Source: an uncultured Flavobacteriaceae bacterium
Lineage (GTDB): Bacteria > Bacteroidota > Bacteroidia > Flavobacteriales > Flavobacteriaceae
Length of the DNA: 64,000 nucleotides
Assembly: GCA_937959395.1 (NCBI GenBank)
Contig: CALGLR010000030.1
Coordinates: 25,621-89,620, forward strand
Reading direction: 5' to 3'
The notes beneath the pieces were generated by a model. That model had not been told where the DNA came from. It did not search any database and was given only the letters and a program-made list of their open reading frames with translations. Shown one piece after another: positions 8,800 through 17,171 of the stretch. Positions within the stretch are counted from its first letter, which is position 1. The number at the start of each line of letters is the position of its first letter. A program made the position numbers and the translations under genes.

Positions 8800-8927
8800 T
8801 AATTTGAAATAGATATAAAAAATTGAAGCATAAAAATAGGGTAAAACCTTCATTTTTATGCTTCAAATGTAATCGTTTTTTTAATGAACTTATTTAAACT
8901 CTTAAGTGTTCTATATCTTAATAAAAC

Positions 8928-10076
8928 TTAATAGCCAAAATCTGTTTTAATTTGCTCGGCTTGTTCTAACATACGGTCTTTAGTTATGCCTCCAATTTCA
9001 TCTAAAACATATCCATTTTGATAGGCTTTCATTGCTTTTTTTGGTTCGCCTGTTTCTTCATAAAAACGAGCCATATAATAGGTTCCAAGTAATGCATCTG
9101 GATATTCTTTTCTAGCCAGTTGCCCTAGAATCTCATAGTATTCCCAGTTTTCTTTCTTTTTTATTGCGGCAGCAACTGCTTTAAAGTCATTAATTAATAT
9201 GGGCTTGTCTATTCCAAAAAGCTCTTTAATTGTCGTATACTTTTCAGTAAGGTAATCTACAGGAGAGCCATCTAGTTCTAAAATCACTTCTTTATATTCT
9301 TTTTTACTTATGGGCTGAAATACTAAAAAGATGCTTTCTAAAGCTTTAGGTATTGCATGTGCAGGTAATGAATAATGAGAAGGCCCTTCAAATAAATCAT
9401 AGTTTCTTAAAATACTTTTATTATCTATTCCAGAAATACTTTTATTTAACGCTTCAACTTGTACTCTATTTCGTTTTACATCACTGTCTGACGTTGCTAG
9501 ATAATAGAACGTTTTTCCTTCTTTTAATGTGCTCATTCTCTCAGTTAAAAACTGAGTCATATCTGGAGCTAAATCGGGACTTAAAGAAACATAAGCTTGA
9601 AATAAAGGTACTGGTTTAAGCATCCAGTAATTTATAAAGTTAGCCGTTTCTCCATGCCCTACAGCAACTCTAAAGTTCTCTGTACGGTATTTCCCTTCTA
9701 TATATGGCATCAATTCAATACCTACAAATTCGAAAAATTTAGATCCTGTCTCCATTGGTAATGAATTTTGTTCAGAATATAAACAATCGGCATCACGCGT
9801 TTCTAATTGGTTTACACCCACTACAATTGATTCTGGAATGTCTTCCCAATAAGAATAGTAGTCAACATTTCCTGCAACTATTTCAAATAAATAGTCGGCA
9901 TCTAGAACAAAAATAATAGGATATTTTTTGTCGCTTCCTTCATAACCTCTTGGTAATTGAATTTTTACTTGTCTAGTTTCTCCTAGAATATTAGAGTTTA
10001 ATTCTTCGTATTTAACTTGAGAATTAATTGTCTGAATTGATAGAAGTGCTATTAAAAAGTAGAGTAATTGTTTCAT
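8928..10076 (-). CDS. Exported alpha/beta-hydrolase-fold protein lacking the usual serine nucleophile
   Basis: A 382-residue protein with a signal peptide (MKQLLYFLIALLSIQTINSQ). Residues 20-265 follow the esterase D / enterochelin-esterase-like pattern: ITYxxLP-like RQVKIQLPRGYEGSDKKYP, FVLDADYLF, then FRVAVGHGETANF where family members normally have GHSxGG, and a late GPSHYSLPAHAIP supplying the histidine. The C-terminal 100 residues look like a tetratricopeptide-type helical repeat (YMARFYEETGEPKKAMKAY). The nucleophile elbow reads GHGET instead of GxSxG, so hydrolytic activity is doubtful. It may be a binding protein, or the family may use another residue. It lies between radA and the flippase-like gene. 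Confidence 0.75.
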   Translation of the reverse strand: MKQLLYFLIALLSIQTINSQVKYEELNSNILGETRQVKIQLPRGYEGSDKKYPIIFVLDADYLFEIVAGNVDYYSYWEDIPESIVVGVNQLETRDADCLYSEQNSLPMETGSKFFEFVGIELMPYIEGKYRTENFRVAVGHGETANFINYWMLKPVPLFQAYVSLSPDLAPDMTQFLTERMSTLKEGKTFYYLATSDSDVKRNRVQVEALNKSISGIDNKSILRNYDLFEGPSHYSLPAHAIPKALESIFLVFQPISKKEYKEVILELDGSPVDYLTEKYTTIKELFGIDKPILINDFKAVAAAIKKKENWEYYEILGQLARKEYPDALLGTYYMARFYEETGEPKKAMKAYQNGYVLDEIGGITKDRMLEQAEQIKTDFGY

Positions 10077-10203
10077 GAGTTATATTTTATTTTTTTCCAT
10101 CTGTCACATGGTACATTCATTTAATCATTCTTTTTAAAAGTGATGCTTAAAATATGAATGTTTCATTTTGGAGTATTTAAATGTTAATAATGCAATGTAC
10201 AAA

Positions 10204-11157
10204 TTATTTTTTTCTATTGTAAATTGGCAGCCACAATAGCGATATGCCGCCTAATAGTATAATCATTAATGTTTGAGAAGACCACATGATCCACCCAAAA
10301 GCAAAACTAGGCGCTTCTGCTATCCCAAATAATGAAAAGGCCCCGTAAACAGCTACAGGATAGGAACCAATTCCTCCATTTGTTGCAGCTATACTAAAAC
10401 TAGCAGCAATAAAGCCTATTAGTATGGCACCAAAAAAAATGGGTTGTAAACCATCTATAGCGAAACTAGTTACATAAAACATTAATACGTACATAATCCA
10501 AATAAAAAAAGTATGGAAAATAAAAGCCCATTTCTTTTTCATTTTGAATATACTTAATGCACCTTCTATTAAACCATTTATAAACGTTTTAATTTTTAGC
10601 GCCATTTTAGAGCTGCTTCGTTTAATAACCAACACAAAAACTATTGTTAGTATTGCAAATATTAGTAATCCTACAAGGAGTTTAATAGGATTAAATTTTT
10701 CTGTTAAAAACCCATAAATAAAATCGAATTGTAAGAATAACGTAATGGCTATGATTATTAACATAACTAGTAAATCTGCTATACGCTCAGCAATTATGGT
10801 TCCAAATCCTTTTTCGAAAGGCACGCCTTCATAATTTGTTAAGATAGAAGCGCGGGCAACTTCACCTGCTCTAGGAATGGTATAGTTTATAAGATAGGTA
10901 GCAAATACGGCCATTAAACTATTTCCGAATTTCACTTTATACCCTAAGGGTTCTAACATAAACAACCAACGATAAGCTCTTGATAAATGACTTAAAAATC
11001 CTAAAAAAAGCCCTAAAAGAATCCACCAATAGTTTGCTGTTTTAAAATAATTTAATAGTTCTGGGATTGATATTTTAGACAATGAAAACCAAACTAAAAA
11101 AATACCCAATAATATTGGGAGCGTAATTTTTAATATTTTACCAATAGAGGTATTCAA
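10204..11157 (-). CDS. Flippase-like / lysylphosphatidylglycerol synthase TM-region (YbhN) protein
   Basis: A 317-residue inner-membrane protein with about eight hydrophobic segments (for example ILGIFLVWFSL near 15-26, WWILLGLFLGFLSH near 44-57, LVMLIIIAITLFLQF near 130, IFFGAILIGFIAASFSIA near 240). The signatures AYRWLFMLEPLGYKV, YLINYTIPRAGEVARA and AATNGGIGSYPVA are typical of the UPF0104/YbhN family (lysylphosphatidylglycerol_TM), whose members are proposed lipid flippases. Its stop and the panD start are separated by 4 bp, so it is in the panCD operon. Its substrate is unknown. Confidence 0.85.
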   Translation of the reverse strand: MNTSIGKILKITLPILLGIFLVWFSLSKISIPELLNYFKTANYWWILLGLFLGFLSHLSRAYRWLFMLEPLGYKVKFGNSLMAVFATYLINYTIPRAGEVARASILTNYEGVPFEKGFGTIIAERIADLLVMLIIIAITLFLQFDFIYGFLTEKFNPIKLLVGLLIFAILTIVFVLVIKRSSSKMALKIKTFINGLIEGALSIFKMKKKWAFIFHTFFIWIMYVLMFYVTSFAIDGLQPIFFGAILIGFIAASFSIAATNGGIGSYPVAVYGAFSLFGIAEAPSFAFGWIMWSSQTLMIILLGGISLLWLPIYNRKK

Positions 11158-11161
11158 AAAT

Positions 11162-11512
11162 TTATTTTAAAAGGTTAGTCGCTTCATCTGGAAATACTAA
11201 TGATGGCTTAAATGCTTTAGCTTCTTCAATACTCATAAAACCATAAGTAATTAAAATTAAAGTGTCTCCAACAGCTACTTTTCTTGCCGCTGCGCCATTT
11301 AGAGTAATTTCACCACTATTTCGGGGTCCAGGAATCGCATAAGTTTCAAGACGTTCTCCATTGTTATTATTAACGATTTGAACTTTTTCTCCTTCTACTA
11401 TATTTGCAGCATCCATTAAATCTTCATCAATAGTAATACTACCAATATAATTAAGTTCGGCTCCTGTTACTTTGACTCTGTGAATTTTAGATTTTACAAC
11501 TTGTATTTGCAT
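11162..11512 (-). CDS. panD: Aspartate 1-decarboxylase
   Basis: A 116-residue pyruvoyl enzyme that makes beta-alanine from L-aspartate for pantothenate synthesis. The self-cleavage site is present: Gly24-Ser25 in [11 protein letters not shown], where Ser25 becomes the pyruvoyl group. Lys9 (VVKSKIHR), Tyr58 (YAIPGPR) and the NGAAARK region complete the active site. Length and motifs are normal. It lies 13 bp downstream of panC and 4 bp upstream of the flippase-like gene. Confidence 0.97.
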   Translation of the reverse strand: MQIQVVKSKIHRVKVTGAELNYIGSITIDEDLMDAANIVEGEKVQIVNNNNGERLETYAIPGPRNSGEITLNGAAARKVAVGDTLILITYGFMSIEEAKAFKPSLVFPDEATNLLK

Positions 11513-11525
11513 ATTACAAAGGTAA

Positions 11526-12368
11526 TTAATTTAGTGCTATATTGTCTATCAATCTTATATCATCTGCATAAACAGCAATAAAAGCACGGTAGTTTTTTTT
11601 GTTAGATTTTCTTTTTACTGGTTTTAGAGTTTCGATATCGGCAATAGAAAAATATTCTAATTTTAACAACTCGTGTTTGTCGAATTGACTCTTAACCCAC
11701 TCTATTACTTTTGTAGCACTTTTTGTGCCAAACTTTTCTTTGGCTGTTTTTAATGTTTTATATATAAATGGCGCGGCTTTTTTATATTCCCGTTTTAATC
11801 TTTCATTACGAGAACTCATTGCCAAACCACTAGCTGCTCTATGAATCTTACACCCTTTTACTTTCACTGGAATATGGTATTTATCAACCAATTTTCTAAT
11901 AATTTGTAATTGCTGAAAATCTTTTTCGCCAAAATAAGCACTATTTGGAGTAACGATTTCAAATAACCGCTTTACAATAGTACCAACTCCATCAAAGTGT
12001 CCATCTCTAAATTTGCCTTCCATTTCAAATTCTAAACCATCAAAACTAAATTCTTGAGCTTCTGTTTGTCCTTCATAAATGTCATCGACACTAGGTGCAT
12101 AAACAATAATATCGGGACTCAAGGTTTTCAACAAAGAAACATCTCTATCTAATGTTCTAGGATATTTTTCTAAATCTTTCTCATTATCAAACTGAGTCGG
12201 ATTAACAAAAACACTAACTATTGCAACATCATTATCTTGTATAGCCTTTTCGACTAAAGATAAATGCCCTTCGTGTAGAGCTCCCATCGTTGGAACAAAC
12301 CCTAAAGTTTTGCCATTTAGGGTCGAAACAAATTTTTGAATTTCAGATTTTGTAGTAAATACAGTCAT
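11526..12368 (-). CDS. panC: Pantothenate synthetase
   Basis: A 280-residue ATP-dependent ligase joining pantoate and beta-alanine. HIGH-like motif [10 protein letters not shown] (residues 29-38), [20 protein letters not shown] (52-71), [10 protein letters not shown] (about 147) and the KMSKS-equivalent MSSRNERL (about 184) are all seen. It heads the leftward panC-panD row. The start ATG at 12366-12368 is the first suitable one. It is divergent from the glycogen-synthase-like gene, with candidate promoters for both strands between them. Confidence 0.97.
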   Translation of the reverse strand: MTVFTTKSEIQKFVSTLNGKTLGFVPTMGALHEGHLSLVEKAIQDNDVAIVSVFVNPTQFDNEKDLEKYPRTLDRDVSLLKTLSPDIIVYAPSVDDIYEGQTEAQEFSFDGLEFEMEGKFRDGHFDGVGTIVKRLFEIVTPNSAYFGEKDFQQLQIIRKLVDKYHIPVKVKGCKIHRAASGLAMSSRNERLKREYKKAAPFIYKTLKTAKEKFGTKSATKVIEWVKSQFDKHELLKLEYFSIADIETLKPVKRKSNKKNYRAFIAVYADDIRLIDNIALN

Positions 12369-12391
12369 TTTTAATATAAAATTAACGCCTG

Positions 12392-12399
12392 CAAACTTA
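12392..12399 (-). promoter_or_regulatory. Candidate -7 element for panC operon
   Basis: On the minus strand this reads TAAGTTTG, matching the Bacteroidota TAnnTTTG -7 consensus, 23 bp before the panC start. A good TTTG -33 box at the expected spacing was not found. Confidence 0.45.
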
Positions 12400-12430
12400 A
12401 TATTTTAGTAGCAAACTGCATAAAATTTTG

Positions 12431-12438
12431 TACTTTTG
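12431..12438 (+). promoter_or_regulatory. Candidate -7 element for the glycogen-synthase-like gene
   Basis: TACTTTTG matches TAnnTTTG and is followed by CG. It would give a leader of about 120 nt before the ATG at 12565. The -33 box is not clear. Confidence 0.45.
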
Positions 12439-12564
12439 CGTGTTTTTTATTTGGATTTCCAATAACAAGAAAACAATAAAACAGAATGGAACCGTTATGA
12501 TTATTACAATAACACAATGACTATCAATACAATTGAGTTCTATTTAAACTATAAAAACTAATTT

Positions 12565-13374
12565 ATGAAAGATAAGAGGATATTATATGTATCATCTGAA
12601 GTGGTTCCTTATTTACCTGAAACAGAGATTTCTTCAATGTCATTTGAAACACCAAGAATGGTTAACCAACAAGGTGGACAAATTAGAATATTTATGCCTA
12701 GGTATGGTAACATTAATGAAAGAAGACATCAATTACATGAAGTGATTCGTCTTTCTGGAATAAATCTGGTGATTAATGATTTAGACATGCCTCTTATTAT
12801 TAAGGTTGCTTCAATTCCAAAAGAAAGAATTCAAGTTTATTTTATAGATAACGATGAGTATTTTAAAAGAAAAGCAACACTTACAGACGAAGAAGGAAAT
12901 TTATTTCCCGATAATGATGAACGTGCTATCTTTTTTGCCAAAGGTGTTATAGAAACTGTAAAGAAATTAAATTGGTCTCCAGACATTATACATGTTCATG
13001 GATGGTTAGCGTCTTTACTTCCGCTTTACTTAAAACAATTTTACAAAGATGAACCTTTGTTTAATGAAAGTAAAATCGTGACTTCTGTATACAATCAAAG
13101 CTTTGATGACACCTTGAACAAGGACATGATCAATAAAATAAAATTTGATAATATCGCTGATAGCGCTATAGAAGTATTAAACAAACCGACTTACACTAAT
13201 TTAATGAAGGTTGCTATTGATAATTCTGACGCATTAATTGTAGGGTCTGAAACTATTCCTTCTGAACTTGAAACCTATTTAAAAGATAGTAAGAAACCTG
13301 TTTTAGGTTTTCAAGAAAAAGACGAATTTAGTGAAGCCTATACTAATTTTTATAATGAAAGCGTTCTAAACTAA
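12565..13374 (+). CDS. Glycogen/starch synthase family protein (N-terminal GT5 domain only)
   Basis: A 269-residue protein covering only the N-terminal half of a GT5 glycogen synthase. RILYVSSEVVPYLPETEIS is the start of the ADP-glucose-binding lobe, PRMVNQQGGQIRIFMPRYGNI follows, and DIIHVHGWLASLLPLYLK (about 139-156) is the conserved HxHGWxA region. The typical KxGG motif near the N-terminus is replaced (TEISSMS), and the C-terminal GT-B lobe is missing, so ordinary glycogen synthase activity is unlikely. Short homologues beside panC, a DUF4270 gene and glmS are, from memory, standard in flavobacteria; their role is unproven. Confidence 0.8.
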   Translation: MKDKRILYVSSEVVPYLPETEISSMSFETPRMVNQQGGQIRIFMPRYGNINERRHQLHEVIRLSGINLVINDLDMPLIIKVASIPKERIQVYFIDNDEYFKRKATLTDEEGNLFPDNDERAIFFAKGVIETVKKLNWSPDIIHVHGWLASLLPLYLKQFYKDEPLFNESKIVTSVYNQSFDDTLNKDMINKIKFDNIADSAIEVLNKPTYTNLMKVAIDNSDALIVGSETIPSELETYLKDSKKPVLGFQEKDEFSEAYTNFYNESVLN

Positions 13375-13472
13375 ACTTTCCAACTTGTTAAATAATTATA
13401 GAAGTAAATATTTTTTACTTAACCACTTTATAATTATAGTATTAATATTAAAATATATTTAACAAATTTAAT

Positions 13473-15116
13473 ATGATTAATCTCATAAAAAAAACAAGTA
13501 AAGTGCTTAAAACAATTTGTTTTGTAGCCCTTTTATCTCTAGTTTTAATTTCTTGCGAAAAAGATTTTGTAAATATTGATAGCACATTACAAGGCGCTCA
13601 GAATTTCAATGCTACAAAACAAGAATTTCCTGTGTTAAGTTACAGTAAAGGCTATGGTGAAGTACAAACAAATTTTTTACCAGCAAACTTATTAGGCTAT
13701 TTTAATGAGCCTATTTACGGAAAAACAATAGCCAGTGTTGTTACACAAGTTACTCCAACAAGCTTTAGTCCTGATTTTGGTAAAGAACCTAAAATAACAT
13801 CGGTTAGATTAAATATTCCTTATTTTTCTACAGCAACAGGGCCAGCAAACGATGAAGGAATAATTCCTTACGAACTTGATTCTATTTTTGGCAATAAAGA
13901 TATTCCACTTAAACTATCTATTTATCAGAATAATTATTTGTTAAGAGACTTAGATCCCAATTCTAATTTTGAAGACCGCCAAGCTTATTATTCCAATGCG
14001 ATTCAAGATTTAGGATTAGATACTCAATTGGGCGAACTTTTATATGAAGAAGAAAGTTTTACACCTAGCATCGCTCAAATAATTGCAGATCAAACAGATC
14101 CTGATAACGTTATTAGAACACCTCCTGCTCTAAACTTAGAACTTGGTCCAGATCCTGAGACTAATGATTTTTGGAGGGATTTATTTATGGATGATATGGG
14201 CAATGCGCTTCCTCATTTATTAAACGCTAATAATTTTAAAGAATTTTTTAGAGGCCTTATTTTTAAAGTAGAGCCTAGAGATGTGAATGACGAAAGTTAT
14301 CAAATCATGCTCGATTTTGCTAATACAAATGCAAATATAACTATAAATTATACTAATGAAAATGATGCTAATGAACGTGTAGATCAAACCTATGTTTTAA
14401 ATTTTAATGGTGTAAGATTAAATACTCTAGAAAATAATTATAATTTTCCTTTGCCAGATGGTAATGCCAATAATGGAGATGACAAACTCTTTATAAAAGG
14501 AGGAGTTGGATCTGCTGGGATAATTAGTCTATTTAAGGATGAAAACGGAAACGAAGATGCCTTAGAATTTTTTAAAGATAGAAAAGACGAATGGCTAATT
14601 AATCAAGCAAATCTTACCGTTTATGTAGATCAATCTTCTATTCCGAATAATACGGATGGAAAAGACGAACCCAACCGATTAGTTTTATATGATTTAAAAA
14701 ACAATGTGCCAATAGCCGATTATTTTTTAGATGTCAACACTATTAATGTAGACCCTAATTTATCAAGGACACTTTATGCAGAACCACTCGAAAGAGACTC
14801 TGATAATAAAGGAATTAAATATAAATTTAGAATAACTGAACATTTAAATAACATCCTTAAAAGAGATTCTACAAATGTGAATCTTGGAATATATGTTTCT
14901 ACAAATGTGAATTTATTACTCACAAGTAATGGTGCAGCACTAAATAATTCATTAACTTTCGGTTCAACAGAAGATAAAGACGATACGACTTTAGATAATG
15001 TTCCTGCAACTAGTGTTTTATCGCCTAGAGGTACCGTTCTTTTTGGAAGTACATCTAACGTTCCTGAAAATGTTAGACCTAAATTAGAAATTTTTTATAC
15101 TGAACCTAAAAATTAA
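13473..15116 (+). CDS. DUF4270 family lipoprotein
   Basis: A 547-residue protein with a lipoprotein signal (FVALLSLVLISC, lipid Cys at about 28) followed by EKDFVNID. The beginning of the mature protein (VNIDSTLQGAQNF, FPVLSYSKGYGEVQTNFLPANLLGYFNEPIYGK in pieces) and the C-terminal SPRGTVLFGSTSNVPENVRPKLEI fit the Bacteroidota DUF4270 family. Likely attached to the outer membrane; its function is unknown. It ends 6 bp before glmS, so it is probably co-transcribed with it. A nine-base or longer repeat (CTACAAATGTGAAT) occurs twice near 14870-14910. Confidence 0.85.
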   Translation: MINLIKKTSKVLKTICFVALLSLVLISCEKDFVNIDSTLQGAQNFNATKQEFPVLSYSKGYGEVQTNFLPANLLGYFNEPIYGKTIASVVTQVTPTSFSPDFGKEPKITSVRLNIPYFSTATGPANDEGIIPYELDSIFGNKDIPLKLSIYQNNYLLRDLDPNSNFEDRQAYYSNAIQDLGLDTQLGELLYEEESFTPSIAQIIADQTDPDNVIRTPPALNLELGPDPETNDFWRDLFMDDMGNALPHLLNANNFKEFFRGLIFKVEPRDVNDESYQIMLDFANTNANITINYTNENDANERVDQTYVLNFNGVRLNTLENNYNFPLPDGNANNGDDKLFIKGGVGSAGIISLFKDENGNEDALEFFKDRKDEWLINQANLTVYVDQSSIPNNTDGKDEPNRLVLYDLKNNVPIADYFLDVNTINVDPNLSRTLYAEPLERDSDNKGIKYKFRITEHLNNILKRDSTNVNLGIYVSTNVNLLLTSNGAALNNSLTFGSTEDKDDTTLDNVPATSVLSPRGTVLFGSTSNVPENVRPKLEIFYTEPKN

Positions 15117-15122
15117 AACTTT

Positions 15123-16988
15123 ATGTGTGGCATAGTTGGATATATAGGAAAAAGAGAAGCTTATCCTATAATTCTTGAAGGATTAAAACGTTTGGAATAC
15201 AGAGGTTACGATAGTGCTGGAATAGCATTATACGACGGTTCAGATATCAAACTTTCAAAAACGAAAGGAAAAGTCGCTGATCTTGAAGCTAAAGCTGCAA
15301 CTGAAATTAACACTAGTGGTACTTTAGGAATAGGACATACACGTTGGGCCACTCACGGAGTACCAAATGATGTCAATTCCCACCCACATTATTCAAATTC
15401 AGGAAACTTAGTTATTATACATAACGGTATCATAGAAAATTATGAATCACTAAAAAAAGAGCTTCTAAAAAGAGGTTACACTTTTGAATCTGACACAGAT
15501 ACTGAGGTTTTAATAAACCTTATCGAAGATGTAAAAACTAATGAAAATGTAAAAACTAATGAAAATGTAAAACTAGGCAAAGCAGTCCAAATCGCACTAA
15601 ACCAAGTTGTAGGTGCTTATGCAATTGCAGTGTTTGACAAGAATAAGCCAAACGAAATTGTTGTAGCAAAACTAGGAAGCCCACTAGCTATAGGTATTGG
15701 TGATGAAGAGTTTTTCATTGCTAGTGACGCCTCTCCTTTTTTAGAATACACGAAAAAAGCCATCTATTTAGAAGACGAAGAAATGGCTATTATTAGCCGT
15801 AAAAAGGGAATTAAAATACGTAAAATTAAAAATGATGCATTAGTTGATCCCTATATTCAAGAGCTTCAAATTAATTTAGAACAAATTGAAAAAGGAGGCT
15901 ATGAGCATTTTATGCTTAAAGAAATTCATGAACAGCCTAATGCTATAAAAGATACTTATAGAGGACGACTTAGAGCCAAAGAGGGCATTATAAAAATGTC
16001 TGGTATTGACGATAATTTAGAACGCATCTTAAATGCAAATAGAATTATAGTAGTAGCCTGTGGAACCTCATGGCATGCCGGTTTAGTTTCAGAATATATT
16101 TTTGAAAACTTAGCACGCATTCCCGTAGAAGTAGAATACGCTTCAGAATTTAGATATAGAAATCCAGTTATTACAGAACAAGATGTTGTTATTGCCATAT
16201 CACAATCTGGAGAAACTGCAGATACTTTAGCCGCTATAAAACTTGCCAAATCTAAAGGCGCATTTGTTTTTGGGGTTTGTAATGTTGTTGGTTCAACAAT
16301 ATCTAGAGAAACCCATGCTGGAGCATATACCCATGCTGGACCAGAGATTGGAGTTGCGTCAACAAAAGCTTTTACAACTCAAATTACAGTATTAACACTT
16401 ATAGCCCTAAAATTGGCTAAAGAAAAAGGTACTATTTCTAATTCGCAATTTCATATGCATTTGCAAGAATTAGAACTTATCCCTGATAAAGTAAAAAAAG
16501 CATTAAAATCAGACAGCCATATAAAAATGATTGCCGATATCTACAAAGACGCAAAAAACTGTTTGTATTTAGGAAGAGGTTATAACTTTCCTGTTGCATT
16601 AGAAGGTGCTCTTAAGCTAAAAGAAATTTCTTATATCCATGCTGAAGGTTATCCTGCTGCAGAAATGAAACATGGACCTATTGCACTTATCGATGAACAA
16701 ATGCCAGTATTTGTAATTGCAACTAAAAAAGGCCATTATGAAAAGGTTGTTAGTAATATTCAAGAAATAAAATCTAGATCTGGAAAAATTATTGCTATCG
16801 TAACTGAAGGAGATGAAGATGTAAAATACATCGCAGATCATGTTATAGAAGTTCCAGACACCATTGAATCATTAACGCCTTTACTTACAACTATTCCGTT
16901 ACAATTACTATCTTATCACATAGCGGTTATGTTAGATAGAAATGTCGATCAGCCTAGAAATTTAGCAAAATCTGTAACTGTAGAATAA
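15123..16988 (+). CDS. glmS: Glutamine--fructose-6-phosphate aminotransferase (isomerizing)
   Basis: A 621-residue cytoplasmic enzyme making glucosamine-6-phosphate, the first step to UDP-GlcNAc for peptidoglycan and lipid A. The start codon is followed directly by the N-terminal nucleophile Cys2 (MCGIVGYIGKR). The glutaminase domain shows GIGHTRWATHG and IIHNGIIENY. Two SIS domains follow (VACGTSWHAG, ISQSGETADT, TKAFTTQ). The C-terminus is LAKSVTVE. Odd: residues VKTNEN occur twice in tandem near position 137-148 because of an 18-bp duplication, in a surface loop of the glutaminase domain. A strong terminator follows. Confidence 0.97.
   Translation: MCGIVGYIGKREAYPIILEGLKRLEYRGYDSAGIALYDGSDIKLSKTKGKVADLEAKAATEINTSGTLGIGHTRWATHGVPNDVNSHPHYSNSGNLVIIHNGIIENYESLKKELLKRGYTFESDTDTEVLINLIEDVKTNENVKTNENVKLGKAVQIALNQVVGAYAIAVFDKNKPNEIVVAKLGSPLAIGIGDEEFFIASDASPFLEYTKKAIYLEDEEMAIISRKKGIKIRKIKNDALVDPYIQELQINLEQIEKGGYEHFMLKEIHEQPNAIKDTYRGRLRAKEGIIKMSGIDDNLERILNANRIIVVACGTSWHAGLVSEYIFENLARIPVEVEYASEFRYRNPVITEQDVVIAISQSGETADTLAAIKLAKSKGAFVFGVCNVVGSTISRETHAGAYTHAGPEIGVASTKAFTTQITVLTLIALKLAKEKGTISNSQFHMHLQELELIPDKVKKALKSDSHIKMIADIYKDAKNCLYLGRGYNFPVALEGALKLKEISYIHAEGYPAAEMKHGPIALIDEQMPVFVIATKKGHYEKVVSNIQEIKSRSGKIIAIVTEGDEDVKYIADHVIEVPDTIESLTPLLTTIPLQLLSYHIAVMLDRNVDQPRNLAKSVTVE
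15531..15566 (+). repeat. 18-bp tandem duplication inside glmS
   Basis: The unit GTAAAAACTAATGAAAAT occurs at 15531-15548 and again at 15549-15566 without mismatch, followed by a partial third unit (GTAAAACT). It encodes VKTNEN twice and preserves the frame. Confidence 0.9.
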
Positions 16989-17012
16989 AACTTTTAAAAA
17001 CCACCAATAGTA

Positions 17013-17075
17013 AAAGGTTTAAAATCTTAATTGTTTTCTAATATGAAACAATTAAGATTTTAAACCTTTTTTTTT
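17013..17075 (+). terminator. Strong intrinsic terminator after glmS
   Basis: A perfect 24-bp inverted repeat (17013-17036 with 17046-17069; the arm begins AAAGGTTTAAAATC) around a 9-base loop, followed by a run of T residues. Confidence 0.9.
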
Positions 17076-17171
17076 ACAAGCATACTATGCACGCATAATT
17101 TATTAATGTTTTTTCCAGAATTTACTTAAAAAACGTATATTGGCTATAAATAAACAAACTAAATCTTAAAA

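Noticed and set aside
8800..8853. Upstream ATG for radA
   Set aside because: RadA proteins start a few residues before the zinc finger; the extra 18 residues are aromatic-rich and unlike the family.
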